Part shown: one piece after another, positions 1-9,045 of the stretch
How positions within the stretch are numbered: position 1 is the first letter of the stretch
Layout: each line of letters opens with the position of its first letter
NCBI GenBank assembly: GCA_002746115.1
Contig: NVXL01000030.1
Location: forward strand, 2,661-46,640
Source: Alteromonadaceae bacterium
GTDB taxonomy: Bacteria > Pseudomonadota > Gammaproteobacteria > Pseudomonadales > Cellvibrionaceae
DNA length: 43,980 nucleotides
Reading direction: 5' to 3'
Translations under genes and position numbers: made by a program
The notes under the pieces: model-generated
Seen by the model: the letters and a program-made list of their open reading frames with translations, nothing else
What the model was told of the DNA's origin: nothing
Database searches by the model: none

Positions 1-2598
1 CCACGTTCGCCACCAAGGCGGTAAAATGTGAATTTTTATTTGCGTACCTTGCTCATTCCATACGTCTTCGTTATTCGATGCTTTAACATGAAAAACGTAA
101 TTCCCAGGGTCAATATTGGTATAGGTTGCACTACGCTGATTGCCGACATAGTTCCAGTCTTGATCAAACCCTTGCAGCCGATAGGCGTAACGGTTATTTT
201 CTGGCACATTATAATTAAGCGCAACAAAGTGAAAGGAGAATACGGTATCGCGGTCACTGAGCGTCAGCTCTTTAGTGTAATTAATCGCCTGCTCTAGCGG
301 TGATTTTATGTCGCCTGTATTTTTACGATTATTAATTTCAAGCACTTTATTAAGTATACGCAACTCCGTAACAACAACCGGGGGCGCAATTTCATTAGTG
401 TAAATATCTTCAGGATTAAAAATCGTCAAGCCTTCTGTACTGCCAAAAACCAGCTCTCCTTTGCTCGTTTTTTTGTGCGCTGAGCGATTGTACACATTGC
501 CAGAAATACCGTCATGCTCACGATAGGTCTTAAAAGTCTCAGTTCGAGGATCAAAGCGGGAAAGCCCATTGGCGGTAGCCAACCACAGCATGTTTTGATC
601 ATCGGTTAAAATCCCTGTAACCCCATCATCTGACAAGCCATGTTTACTGCTATAAGATTTAAACTCTTCTTTTTCGGGGTCAAACAAGCTTACGCCGCCG
701 CCCCACATTCCCAGAACTAAGCGTCCATCATCTACTTCAGCTATCGTCATTACAGCGCCATTCACGATGCTCTTAGGGTCATTTTTATCGGAAATATAAT
801 GACGATACAGCTTGGTTTTACGATCAAGTAAGTGCAAGCCACGGTCTGATCCCAACCAAAAATTGCCGCTACGATCTTCATAAAACGACGTGACGTTGCC
901 TCTAGGTGATTTAATGTCCATTGAGTATCGTTCAAAGTCATCCGTTTCCGGGCGATAACGAACAACGCTAAGCTCCAGCGCTCCGACCCAAATATCGCCC
1001 TGACGATCTTCGTAAATTTTCCAGACACTGTTTTTAAGTAGCGAGGTAGGGTCTGAGCTATTCGCTCGGTAGTGCTTAAACGTTCCGTTCTTTTTATTCA
1101 GGCGACTCACGCCAAGAAACCAAGACGCCGTCCATAAATCTCCAGAACGTGTATTAACCAGTGAAATAATTGGATCTCCAGCAATAGATTCTGGGTTATT
1201 CTCATCATGGAGGTAGCGCGTGAAGGTACCGGCTTGACGGTCGAAATAGTTCAACCCATATTCAGTGCCAATCCATAAATTCCCGATATCATCCTCATCA
1301 ACGCTAAGGACAGAACTATGGCTTAAACTGCTGGCATCATACATATTATGCTTATACCGAAAAAACGCCGACGCTTTTATATCCAAGACCGCTAAGCCAT
1401 AAGGAAAAAAACCTATCCATATATCGCCGTTTTTATCACGAATCATTGTACGTATTTTATTGCCTGGCAATGAACGATCGTCCCCGGGACGATGACGATG
1501 TTGAGAAAAGGACTCTGTCTCAGAATCATAGATATAAATACCACCATCATGAGTAGAAACCCAAATACGCTTATTGTTATCCGCTAAGACACTGGTAACA
1601 TACTCATCGCTGCTATCGACACCAGATTTGAAGTCCAACGGATAACTTTTCAGCACTTTATCATTAATACTGTAATAATTTAGCCCATTGGCCGTTCCAA
1701 TCCACAGCCCACCAGTCGTGTCCAAAAATAAGGCTCTAACTCTATTGCTCTTGATACTTTTTACGTCTTTACTCTGACGATTGAAGTGCTCGATAACGCC
1801 TTGTTTATGATCATATAAAACAACCCCATCGTCGGTGGCGAGCCATAAACGGTGGAACTCATCTTCTACAATAACCCAAATATTGGAAAGTCCAACGTTC
1901 TCGGGTTGCCCTGCGATTTTTGCAATATCAATGTGTTCAAATGTATTGCTTTCATAGTGATAACGATTTAAACCACCAGCGATGGTGCCGAACCACAGCC
2001 TACCTTGACTATCCAGTAACTGAGTCTGAATAGAATCACTACCAAGGCTTTCGGGATTATTTTTCTCGTGGTAATAGCGCGTAAAACGCTCTTTACGAAG
2101 GTCGTAGCGGTTAAGCCCGAAGCCTGTAGAAATCCAAAGATTGTCACGTTTATCCGTGAGAATGCCAAAAATATTGTTGCTACTTAAGCTGTTTATATCA
2201 TCTGGATCATGGCGAAATAATTTAAAATTGTAAGCGTCATAACGCACAATTCCATTTTCACCACCAAGCCACATAAATCCTTGGTTATCTTGCTCAAGCC
2301 CAGCCACTCGGCCAATACTATCAAGCACGGGGGCGGTGAGTGTGCGAAAGCTTAAATTTTTATAGCCAGAGTCATTCTTATCGCCAGACTCGCCAGCATG
2401 CACATTTTCACTCAATAGACACAAAGCACACACAGCCGATGCTAAGGCAATAGCTAACGCAATAAAAGATGCATAAATATTTGAAATAAAGTTTTGAGGC
2501 TTAATGAAAACCTCGATATATTTTGGGGAAGTGTATGTTTCAACAAACGAGGTATGAACCAAGTATCTATTCAATATATAGATGTAAGCTAGGGTCAC
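1..2598 (-). CDS. Two-component-regulator-type beta-propeller sensor, N-terminal part (runs off window)
   Basis: The frame is open without interruption from about 2598 to base 1 (some 866 codons) and continues beyond the window. A hydrophobic stretch near 2410-2500 looks like a signal anchor or signal peptide. It is followed by many propeller repeats with phrases such as GFMWLGGENGIVRYD and FRHDPDD, typical of ligand-binding sensor propellers. Near the left edge is a Y_Y_Y domain (RYAYRLQGFDQDWNY, then PGNYVFHVKASNN), which normally precedes a transmembrane helix and a kinase, GGDEF or DNA-binding output. That output is not visible. No in-frame ATG lies upstream of the propeller, so the start must be GTG (2598) or TTG (2574 or 2562). 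None has a good Shine-Dalgarno, so the start is uncertain. It lies four bases after the fliA stop, where cheY/cheZ often sit in relatives. Likely a periplasmic sensor of polysaccharide breakdown products or another small ligand (inference). Confidence 0.85.
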   Translation of the reverse strand, partial: MTLAYIYILNRYLVHTSFVETYTSPKYIEVFIKPQNFISNIYASFIALAIALASAVCALCLLSENVHAGESGDKNDSGYKNLSFRTLTAPVLDSIGRVAGLEQDNQGFMWLGGENGIVRYDAYNFKLFRHDPDDINSLSSNNIFGILTDKRDNLWISTGFGLNRYDLRKERFTRYYHEKNNPESLGSDSIQTQLLDSQGRLWFGTIAGGLNRYHYESNTFEHIDIAKIAGQPENVGLSNIWVIVEDEFHRLWLATDDGVVLYDHKQGVIEHFNRQSKDVKSIKSNRVRALFLDTTGGLWIGTANGLNYYSINDKVLKSYPLDFKSGVDSSDEYVTSVLADNNKRIWVSTHDGGIYIYDSETESFSQHRHRPGDDRSLPGNKIRTMIRDKNGDIWIGFFPYGLAVLDIKASAFFRYKHNMYDASSLSHSSVLSVDEDDIGNLWIGTEYGLNYFDRQAGTFTRYLHDENNPESIAGDPIISLVNTRSGDLWTASWFLGVSRLNKKNGTFKHYRANSSDPTSLLKNSVWKIYEDRQGDIWVGALELSVVRYRPETDDFERYSMDIKSPRGNVTSFYEDRSGNFWLGSDRGLHLLDRKTKLYRHYISDKNDPKSIVNGAVMTIAEVDDGRLVLGMWGGGVSLFDPEKEEFKSYSSKHGLSDDGVTGILTDDQNMLWLATANGLSRFDPRTETFKTYREHDGISGNVYNRSAHKKTSKGELVFGSTEGLTIFNPEDIYTNEIAPPVVVTELRILNKVLEINNRKNTGDIKSPLEQAINYTKELTLSDRDTVFSFHFVALNYNVPENNRYAYRLQGFDQDWNYVGNQRSATYTNIDPGNYVFHVKASNNEDVWNEQGTQIKIHILPPWWRTW

Positions 2599-2601
2599 AA
2601 T

Positions 2602-3351
2602 CTACGATAACCATGCTGTCATTCGCGTACGCAAACGAGCTGCGGCTTGACTATGGATTTGGCTGACGCGAGATTCTGACACCTCCAGCACCAAACCAAT
2701 TTCTTTTAAATTTAACTCCTGATCATAATAAAGCGACAATACCAGCTTCTCTCGCTCAGGCAGACTGTCAATTGCTTTCGTTAAGGCCTCTTGCATTGAC
2801 GCTTTATGCACATGCTCGGAAGGCTCAACAAAGGCATCATTGCCAAGGCTAACAGGTGAGGCTCTCCCCTCATCTTCGTCATAAGTCTCCTCGTAACTAA
2901 ACAGACGAGTAGACGCACTATCTCGCACAATAGCGTAATACTCATCAAGACTTGCATCCATCTGCTGCGCGATTTCAGCATCTCGAGCATCCTTACCGGT
3001 GCGTGCTTCAACTATCGCTATCGCTTCAGACACGCGGCGAGCATTGCGATGCACAGAACGCGGAGCCCAATCGCCTCGACGCATCTCATCCACAATCGCA
3101 CCACGAATGCGTATGCCCGCATAAGTTTCAAAACTGGCACCTTTGCCACCGTCGAATTTTTGCGCAGCCTCAAGCAAGCCGATCATGCCCGCTTGAATCA
3201 AATCATCCACCTGCACCGACGAAGGCATGCGCGCCATCATATGATGGGCAATACGCTTAACGAGATAAGCGTATTGCTCAACCTGTATACCGACGACATC
3301 TTTTTGCGACTGCTGGTAGGCAGTTATATTTTCAGCCATGTATACCGACAT
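2602..3351 (-). CDS. fliA: RNA polymerase sigma factor for flagellar operon (sigma-28)
   Basis: A 249-residue sigma-70 family factor that directs RNA polymerase to late flagellar and chemotaxis promoters. Region 2 is seen around residues 28-100 (VDDLIQAGMIGLLEAAQKFD, then FETYAGIRIRGAIVDEMR). Region 4 with its helix-turn-helix is at about 190-245 (LPEREKLVLSLYYDQELNLK, then VSESRVSQIHSQA). Length and motifs match FliA. The start at 3351 lies six bases after the fleN stop, with a purine-rich stretch before it; an ATG at 3339 is a possible alternative. It is the last flagellar gene here. In Pseudomonas and relatives FliA is held inactive by FlgM, which is not in this window. Confidence 0.95.
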   Translation of the reverse strand: MSVYMAENITAYQQSQKDVVGIQVEQYAYLVKRIAHHMMARMPSSVQVDDLIQAGMIGLLEAAQKFDGGKGASFETYAGIRIRGAIVDEMRRGDWAPRSVHRNARRVSEAIAIVEARTGKDARDAEIAQQMDASLDEYYAIVRDSASTRLFSYEETYDEDEGRASPVSLGNDAFVEPSEHVHKASMQEALTKAIDSLPEREKLVLSLYYDQELNLKEIGLVLEVSESRVSQIHSQAAARLRTRMTAWLS

Positions 3352-3357
3352 CTCTAC

Positions 3358-4188
3358 TTACATTCCGCTAGCTCGGGAGGTTTGCAGCAAGCGCTCAATA
3401 AAGAATTCCAAATGCCCTTTTGCACTATTTTGCACAGGCCATGAGTCTATTTTTTGTGCCAATACTTTAATTGCCATTGCAGCCTTGCTACGCGGCGCAT
3501 AGTGAATAATAGGCATACGCTTTTGCACGGCTTTGCGAACATTTTCATCAAACGGCACGTGTCCGACGTATTGCAAAGAAGCATCTAAAAAACGGTCGCA
3601 AACAGCATTTAACTTGTTAAAAAGATTAATACCCTCTTGGGTACTGCGTGTCATATTCGCGATCACACGAAAACGAAAAACATCGTGCTCGAGATTCAAC
3701 ACTTTCATCAATGCGTAAGCATCAGTAATAGAAGAAGGCTCATCACAAACCACTACGATCACCTCTTGCGCCGCACGCACAAAGCGTACAACTGTATCTG
3801 ATATACCCGCCGCCGTATCGACAACAAGCACATCCATTTGATCAGCGATATCGCTAAACGCGTGAATAATGCCAGCATGCTCTTGGGTCGATAAGCCCGC
3901 CATTTGCTGCACGCCAGAAGACGCAGGTACAATTTTCACCCCGCCAGGCCCTGTTAGCAGGATATCGCGTATAGTCTTGTTACCGCTCAAGACGTCAGCC
4001 AAATTGTATTTTGCTTTTAAGCCCAATAACACATCGACATTGGCAAGACCAAGATCCGCATCCATCAACACGACTCGACGTCGCATCTCGGAGATCGCAA
4101 TACTTAAATTGACCGATAAATTAGTTTTACCGACGCCACCTTTACCGCCTGTGACGGCAAGGACTTTAATTGGATGTATGGAGTTCAT
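3358..4188 (-). CDS. fleN: Flagellar number regulator FleN/FlhG, MinD-like ATPase
   Basis: A 276-residue ParA/MinD-family ATPase that limits polar flagella to one or few, working against FlhF and, in Pseudomonas and Vibrio, on the master regulator FleQ/FlrA. The deviant Walker A motif GGKGGVGKTN is at residues 14-23. It is followed by MDADLGLANVDVLLG and a VVDTAAGI switch region, both typical of FlhG/FleN. It sits between flhF and fliA, the usual order in polarly flagellated gammaproteobacteria. A 105-base gap separates it from flhF, longer than the other gaps in this operon, and I see no clear promoter in it. The ribosome-binding site is weak. Confidence 0.94.
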   Translation of the reverse strand: MNSIHPIKVLAVTGGKGGVGKTNLSVNLSIAISEMRRRVVLMDADLGLANVDVLLGLKAKYNLADVLSGNKTIRDILLTGPGGVKIVPASSGVQQMAGLSTQEHAGIIHAFSDIADQMDVLVVDTAAGISDTVVRFVRAAQEVIVVVCDEPSSITDAYALMKVLNLEHDVFRFRVIANMTRSTQEGINLFNKLNAVCDRFLDASLQYVGHVPFDENVRKAVQKRMPIIHYAPRSKAAMAIKVLAQKIDSWPVQNSAKGHLEFFIERLLQTSRASGM

Positions 4189-4293
4189 TCACTAGGTTTC
4201 CCACAATGGCTGATCAAGCAGGGCGCGATTCAAGCAAATCTTACCGCCTGCTGCGCACCTGAACAGCAAGCACGTGTATAGAAGTATAGATTA

Positions 4294-6108
4294 CTAATTC
4301 GCAACTGAATGATTTGCTTTAGATTCTTGCCCTTTAATCATCGCAACAGCCTTGGCAACTAGGTTATGGCCGCTTGCTACACTGATATCTGCCGGGATTT
4401 CTTGGCCATCAGTGGTGTAAGCCACCGGTAAGCCATGTTCTATCACCACGCTAATAGCCTCACCTAAACTGGCAGCTTCGTCTAATTTGGTAAGCACACA
4501 AGCATCCACGCCCTTAGCAGAGGAGTATGCGTGAGCCGAGGCTTTCATTGTTTGAAGCTGGCTGTTGCAAGACATCACTAATATTCGCTTCACCCCAACG
4601 CAAGCATCCAACTGTTTGAGCTGATTTTTAAGCAAGGGATCACCATGACGGAAACCGGCGGTATCGACCAAGACTAAGGGAAACTGGCGTAGCCCGGACA
4701 AAACACTGGTCAAGCTGTTTTGAGCATCGACCGTCTTCACAGGCACATTCAATATCCGCCCCATAGATCGCAACTGGTCTTGCGCGCCCACTCGGAAGCT
4801 ATCGGTAGAGACTAAAGCAACCTTACCTGGGCCATGTTTGAGTACGTACTGTGCCGCCAATTTAGCTATCGTCGTGGTTTTACCCACCCCTGTTTGCCCA
4901 ACAAAAGCGAAAATACCTTTACAAGATAAGCTGTTGTTTTTTAACACTGGAATTTTACGTGACAAGATAGCCATCGATTCACGCCAAGCTTGATTAGCAT
5001 GCTTGTGCTGACCGAGCTCTAATACCAACCCGTCGATCATTTGGTCAGGTAAGCCCAAGCGTCGTAAGCGCTCGTTCAACATGGCATATTGATTTGGCAC
5101 TCTGAGTTGCTGCTGAATTTGCCCCGCCGCGGTCCAGTTTGACCCCTGCTGAGAGCTGTTCTGCTGGCTGCCATCCATTAAGTGCCAAAGCTGCTGCTCT
5201 AGCAGCATGCGCATGTCGGCAAGCTCATCCTGCAATTCATTGAAACGCTGACCTTGTGGGTATTGAGCTTGCTCGCCACCATAAGGGCTTGGATGCTGAG
5301 CATAACCTTGGCCATCAATGTTTCCTCTGTCGACATGGCCGCCTTGATACTCTTGGCGCTCTGAGTGCTCAGGATACCGTGGTCTTTGATCTTGAGGGTG
5401 GCCGCTATAAGCGCTGCTCTCGTCTGGGGCTTGAGAATGCTGAGAGTGAGTCGCGCGTGGCTGATGGCTGCGCATAGGCTCTTGCATTGAACGCTCAGAG
5501 TTTTGCTGTGAGTATCGACGGTCGTCGTATTCCTCATTCGGGTTAACACGAGTATCCGCATAACGATCGTCAACATATTGATCAGACGAATACCGTGGCT
5601 CTTGGGTGCGAGATTCTTGACTACGGGGATCCTGGTTACGGGGGGCGGTGCTACGACTCTCTTGATAACGCTCTTGCCCTCTTGGCTCTGGTTTCTCACG
5701 CTCACGAGCCTCACGTTTTGCCGCTAGCATACGCTCGCGAGCACGCTCAATCTCCAAGGCCAAATCCTCAGAGGCGGGGTTACGCTTCTGGCGGTCTTCA
5801 TTTTTTTGTGTTTTACCCTGATACTTAGCCGCGGCTTTATCAATATCGGCTTGGCCACTCCAAGCGGAATCACTCGACATCGCGGTATCTAAATCAGCGT
5901 CAAAATTTTGTCCGAACTCTCTGCGTACGTCAAAACCCCGTGTCGGGATATCCGCCTCGCTTGAGGTAACAATTTCAACGCCTTTGTCGATACGTTTGCT
6001 CGACAAGATGACGGCCTCAGGCCCTAGTTCTTTTTGCACAAGTTCCAGTGCACGACTCATCGTAGGAGCAACAAAGCGCTTAACCTGCTTAGAATTGTGA
6101 TGTGTCAT
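4294..6108 (-). CDS. flhF: Flagellar biosynthesis GTPase FlhF, with long disordered insert
   Basis: SRP-type GTPase that sets polar flagellum position. The NG domain is at the C terminus: G1 GQTGVGKTTTIAKL, then VSTDSFRVGAQDQL, G3 DTAG and G4 TKLD. The N-terminal start (VKRFVAPTMSRALELVQKEL) is the usual FlhF opening. At 604 residues it is clearly longer than the 430-500 residues I know for Pseudomonas and Vibrio FlhF. The excess is a hydrophilic, low-complexity middle region from about residue 100 to 320, rich in R, Q, E, S, Y and P, with repeated short phrases such as RSQESR, RTQEPR and RYQESR. This corresponds to an expanded B domain. Start 6108 has a Shine-Dalgarno-like GGGAG eight bases upstream and follows flhA by 30 bases. 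Confidence 0.95.
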   Translation of the reverse strand: MTHHNSKQVKRFVAPTMSRALELVQKELGPEAVILSSKRIDKGVEIVTSSEADIPTRGFDVRREFGQNFDADLDTAMSSDSAWSGQADIDKAAAKYQGKTQKNEDRQKRNPASEDLALEIERARERMLAAKREAREREKPEPRGQERYQESRSTAPRNQDPRSQESRTQEPRYSSDQYVDDRYADTRVNPNEEYDDRRYSQQNSERSMQEPMRSHQPRATHSQHSQAPDESSAYSGHPQDQRPRYPEHSERQEYQGGHVDRGNIDGQGYAQHPSPYGGEQAQYPQGQRFNELQDELADMRMLLEQQLWHLMDGSQQNSSQQGSNWTAAGQIQQQLRVPNQYAMLNERLRRLGLPDQMIDGLVLELGQHKHANQAWRESMAILSRKIPVLKNNSLSCKGIFAFVGQTGVGKTTTIAKLAAQYVLKHGPGKVALVSTDSFRVGAQDQLRSMGRILNVPVKTVDAQNSLTSVLSGLRQFPLVLVDTAGFRHGDPLLKNQLKQLDACVGVKRILVMSCNSQLQTMKASAHAYSSAKGVDACVLTKLDEAASLGEAISVVIEHGLPVAYTTDGQEIPADISVASGHNLVAKAVAMIKGQESKANHSVAN

Positions 6109-6138
6109 GATTCAAACTCCCAAAGGAAACTGCTGTAA

Positions 6139-8385
6139 TTAGGCGCCATTGATAACCTCCGCCCCGACGCTAGCTTCGATCGTGATTTGCTTGTTGTCGG
6201 GTACTTCGTTATAAGCCAAGACACGCATGTCTGGAACGCTGAGCTTAACAAACTGAAACATTACGTTTCTCAACGGTGCAGCAACCAGTAGAACTATCGC
6301 TTTACCCGCCAGTTCTTGCTGCTTAGCGGCCTTAACTAGTGCTTTGTTTAATCGGTCTGCCAACTGCGGTTCTATGAACGCGCTATCGTCGGCGCCAGCT
6401 TTTTGTGCCTGCTGCACTGACTGTAGCAACAATTGTTCCAATGCTGGGTCTAATGTGATTACGGGTAGATTAGGATCTTGCCCGACGATATTTTGAACAA
6501 TTTGTCGCGACAAGGCTGCACGAGCAACGGCAGTCAAAGAAGCCGTATCGGCACTCTTATTACCATGAGCCGCCAAGGCCTCAGCGATGGTGCGCATGTC
6601 TCGCACGGGGACTTGTTCACGTAATAACGCCTGCAATACTTTTAACAACTGATTGATGCTAATCGTATTAGGCACCAGTTCTTCCACGAGCCTCGGGGAT
6701 TTTTTGCCCAACAAGTCCAACCATTTTTGCACGTCTTCATGACCGATAAGTTCGTGCGTATGGCTGTGAATTATTTGATTAAGATGCGTCGCCACTACCG
6801 TACTTGGATCAACCACGGTGTATCCCAAAGTCTGCGCTTGATCTTTTTTAGCATCATCAATCCAAATCGCTTCAAGACCAAACGCCGGGTCAACTGTCTT
6901 CGTACCTTCAACCGTACCAAACACCTGACCGGGGTTAATCGCCATAAATTTGTCGGGGAAGACCTCGCCCTCACCAATCGTGACGCCCATCAAGGTTAAG
7001 CGATAGGCGTTGGGCAGCAATTCTAGATTGTCTCGAATATGTACAGCAGGGATAAGAAAGCCCATATCTTGAGAGAGCTTTTTACGAACACCTTTTATAC
7101 GTCCAAGCAATTCGCCATTTTGTGCTTTATCCACAAGCGGAATTAAGCGATAACCTACCTCTAAACCAATCACATCAACCGGCTGTACATCATCCCAACT
7201 CACCTCACTAACATCACCACCGCTTGCACTCTTATTTTCAAGCGCCGGAGTACTCTGTGGACTTGGCGCAATCGTCGCCCCACCACCTGCACCTGCAGGA
7301 GGAGCAGTACGTGCGCCACCGCCACCTTGAAACCCACCAACCTCAACAACTTCGACTTGGTTCTTTTTAAAATTAATATAATAAGCCGCAAGGCCACAGC
7401 CAAAAGAGAAGCTTAAAAACGCAAAGTGCGGCATGCCCGGGATAATACCCATTAGAAATAAAATCACTGAGGTTATCGCCAAGGCTTGTGGCGAACTAAA
7501 CATTTGATTGAGTACTTGGTGATTCATGTCCTCCGCACTGTTTACCCGCGTCACCATAATGGCTGCCGCAACGGATAATAGGAGTGAGGGGATCTGAGCC
7601 ACTAAACCGTCACCGATGGTTAACAGAACATACTTTTCCGTCGCATCCGCAAATTCCAATTGATGCTGCACCATGCCGACCGCAAGGCCACCAAAGATAT
7701 TAATAATTAGAATCAAAATACCGGCAACCGAATCCCCGCGAACAAATTTACTAGCGCCATCCATTGCTCCGTAAAAGTCCGCCTCCGCCGCGACATCTTC
7801 TCGACGAGTACTGGCTTGATCCTGAGTGATAACACCCGCGTTAAGATCCGCATCAATCGCCATTTGCTTACCGGGCATAGCATCCAAAGTAAAGCGTGCG
7901 CTCACTTCCGAGATACGACCAGCACCTTTGGTTACCACCACGAAGTTGATGATAATTAAGATGATAAATACCACCAAACCGACCGCGTAATTGCCGCCGA
8001 TCACGACTTCACCAAAGGCCTGAATCACCTTACCTACTGCGTCGCCTCCCTTATGGCCTTCAAGGAGCACAATCCGAGTAGAGGCTACGTTAAGCGCTAA
8101 TCGCAACAAGGTAGAGACCAATAGAATTGTAGGGAAAACGGCGAAGTCCAAAGGCCGAAGCGTATAGACCGCGATCAATAAGACAACAATAGATAAGGCA
8201 ATATTAAAGGTGAAGAAGGCATCGAGCAGAAAAGGCGGAAGGGGCAAAATCATCATGCCCAATAAGGCGAGCAGCAATATCGGGATGGTAATATTACCAT
8301 GTCCCATTACTTTCAAATTTTGCAATGTCCCGGGACCGGTAACGGTGCTGGGCAAAGCTCTTAGATGATCCAAAAATGGGGACAT
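6139..8385 (-). CDS. flhA: Flagellar type III export apparatus protein FlhA
   Basis: Inner-membrane export gate component of the flagellar type III secretion system. The N-terminal half has about eight membrane helices, beginning IPILLLALLGMMILPLPPFL. It includes the conserved FHIPEP-type loop region (GAGRISEVSARFTLDAMPGK, with KQMAIDADLNAG). The C-terminal half is the cytosolic FlhA domain that docks export substrates (DVIGLEVGYRLIPLVD, later PVITLDPALE). A Gly/Ala/Pro-rich linker of about 45 residues (around 355-400) joins them. The reading frame extends to a GTG at 8400, but the ATG at 8385 has a GGAA a suitable distance upstream and fits family length better (748 residues). It opens the flhA-flhF-fleN-fliA run; flhB is not adjacent. 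Confidence 0.95.
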   Translation of the reverse strand: MSPFLDHLRALPSTVTGPGTLQNLKVMGHGNITIPILLLALLGMMILPLPPFLLDAFFTFNIALSIVVLLIAVYTLRPLDFAVFPTILLVSTLLRLALNVASTRIVLLEGHKGGDAVGKVIQAFGEVVIGGNYAVGLVVFIILIIINFVVVTKGAGRISEVSARFTLDAMPGKQMAIDADLNAGVITQDQASTRREDVAAEADFYGAMDGASKFVRGDSVAGILILIINIFGGLAVGMVQHQLEFADATEKYVLLTIGDGLVAQIPSLLLSVAAAIMVTRVNSAEDMNHQVLNQMFSSPQALAITSVILFLMGIIPGMPHFAFLSFSFGCGLAAYYINFKKNQVEVVEVGGFQGGGGARTAPPAGAGGGATIAPSPQSTPALENKSASGGDVSEVSWDDVQPVDVIGLEVGYRLIPLVDKAQNGELLGRIKGVRKKLSQDMGFLIPAVHIRDNLELLPNAYRLTLMGVTIGEGEVFPDKFMAINPGQVFGTVEGTKTVDPAFGLEAIWIDDAKKDQAQTLGYTVVDPSTVVATHLNQIIHSHTHELIGHEDVQKWLDLLGKKSPRLVEELVPNTISINQLLKVLQALLREQVPVRDMRTIAEALAAHGNKSADTASLTAVARAALSRQIVQNIVGQDPNLPVITLDPALEQLLLQSVQQAQKAGADDSAFIEPQLADRLNKALVKAAKQQELAGKAIVLLVAAPLRNVMFQFVKLSVPDMRVLAYNEVPDNKQITIEASVGAEVINGA

Positions 8386-8606
8386 AATGGCGTATTCCAC
8401 TTAACTCGCGATTTAACAGCTCGACACTGTCGGAAATTTGGCATTAACAGCCAGTTATCCCTAACATCGCAAGATCCGTACCGATGATGTTATCTTTTGG
8501 TATGATCAATCTTGTTTGAGTAAAAAAGCACCCTGCTCAACGAATATAAGCAGTGAAAGCTTTACGCCACAGGTTTAATAATTAGTTAACGTAACGAGAA
8601 TCAATA

Positions 8607-8939
8607 ATGCGAAAAGTAGCAGGTAAAAACTGGGCGGGGTACATCAACGAACAAAGCCCTGTTCATGCGTCTGGAAGCGTTGATGGCTACCCGTGGTATT
8701 TTCGAGTACGCAGGGACGCTTGGTTTATGGAAATCGCTGAAGACCAAGAGATAGAATGCGAAAAGCTGCCACTTGTAGGTTACGGAACAGGCGGCTGGTT
8801 ATTTGAAGAGAATTGGACGTCAGGACGCGAAGTTGGGCACATGGAAACAGAAACCGCGCTCAAGTTCATCCAAAAGACTGTTGATTTGTTCAGAGAACGT
8901 AAACTTGACTATATACCTACAGTTACAAGTAATTGCTAA
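8607..8939 (+). CDS. Hypothetical protein, 110 residues
   Basis: I do not recognise this protein. It is a soluble, aromatic- and glutamate-rich product with no signal peptide or membrane helix, with phrases such as DGYPWYFRVRRDAWFMEIAE and GYGTGGWLFEENW. It reads as a single compact domain and not as a shadow frame, because no opposite-strand gene overlaps it. The start ATG at 8607 is preceded by a purine stretch (AACGAGA) at a plausible spacing. It stands alone on the plus strand, divergent from flhA and convergent with the mucD-like protease, with 106 bases to the latter's stop. Role unknown. Confidence 0.7.
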   Translation: MRKVAGKNWAGYINEQSPVHASGSVDGYPWYFRVRRDAWFMEIAEDQEIECEKLPLVGYGTGGWLFEENWTSGREVGHMETETALKFIQKTVDLFRERKLDYIPTVTSNC

Positions 8940-9010
8940 ACTAGCAACCCATTTTTATAAAGAAGGCCATCATGATTTGCCACCTCATCAGTCAAGTGGC
9001 AAACCAAGTT

Positions 9011-9039
9011 AAAAACACGAGGTTAACAGCAGTTAACCT
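9011..9039 (-). terminator. Rho-independent terminator after mucD
   Basis: On the minus strand a perfect 8-bp stem (AGGTTAAC / GTTAACCT) with a four-base loop lies at 9020-9039, directly after the protease stop codon. Four bases later comes a run of five T (9011-9015). The stem is AT-rich, so strength is uncertain, but position and orientation fit the end of the rpoE-rse-mucD operon. Confidence 0.6.
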
Positions 9040-9045
9040 GCTCGC

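Noticed and set aside
8401-8606. Sigma-54 promoter expected upstream of flhA
   Set aside because: No GG/GC pair with the needed spacing was found on the minus strand; a TGGC-like string there is two bases too short.
8976-9003. 8-bp inverted repeat TTTGCCAC / GTGGCAAA after the unknown gene at 8607
   Set aside because: The 12-base loop and absence of a T-run make it a poor terminator; kept only as a note.
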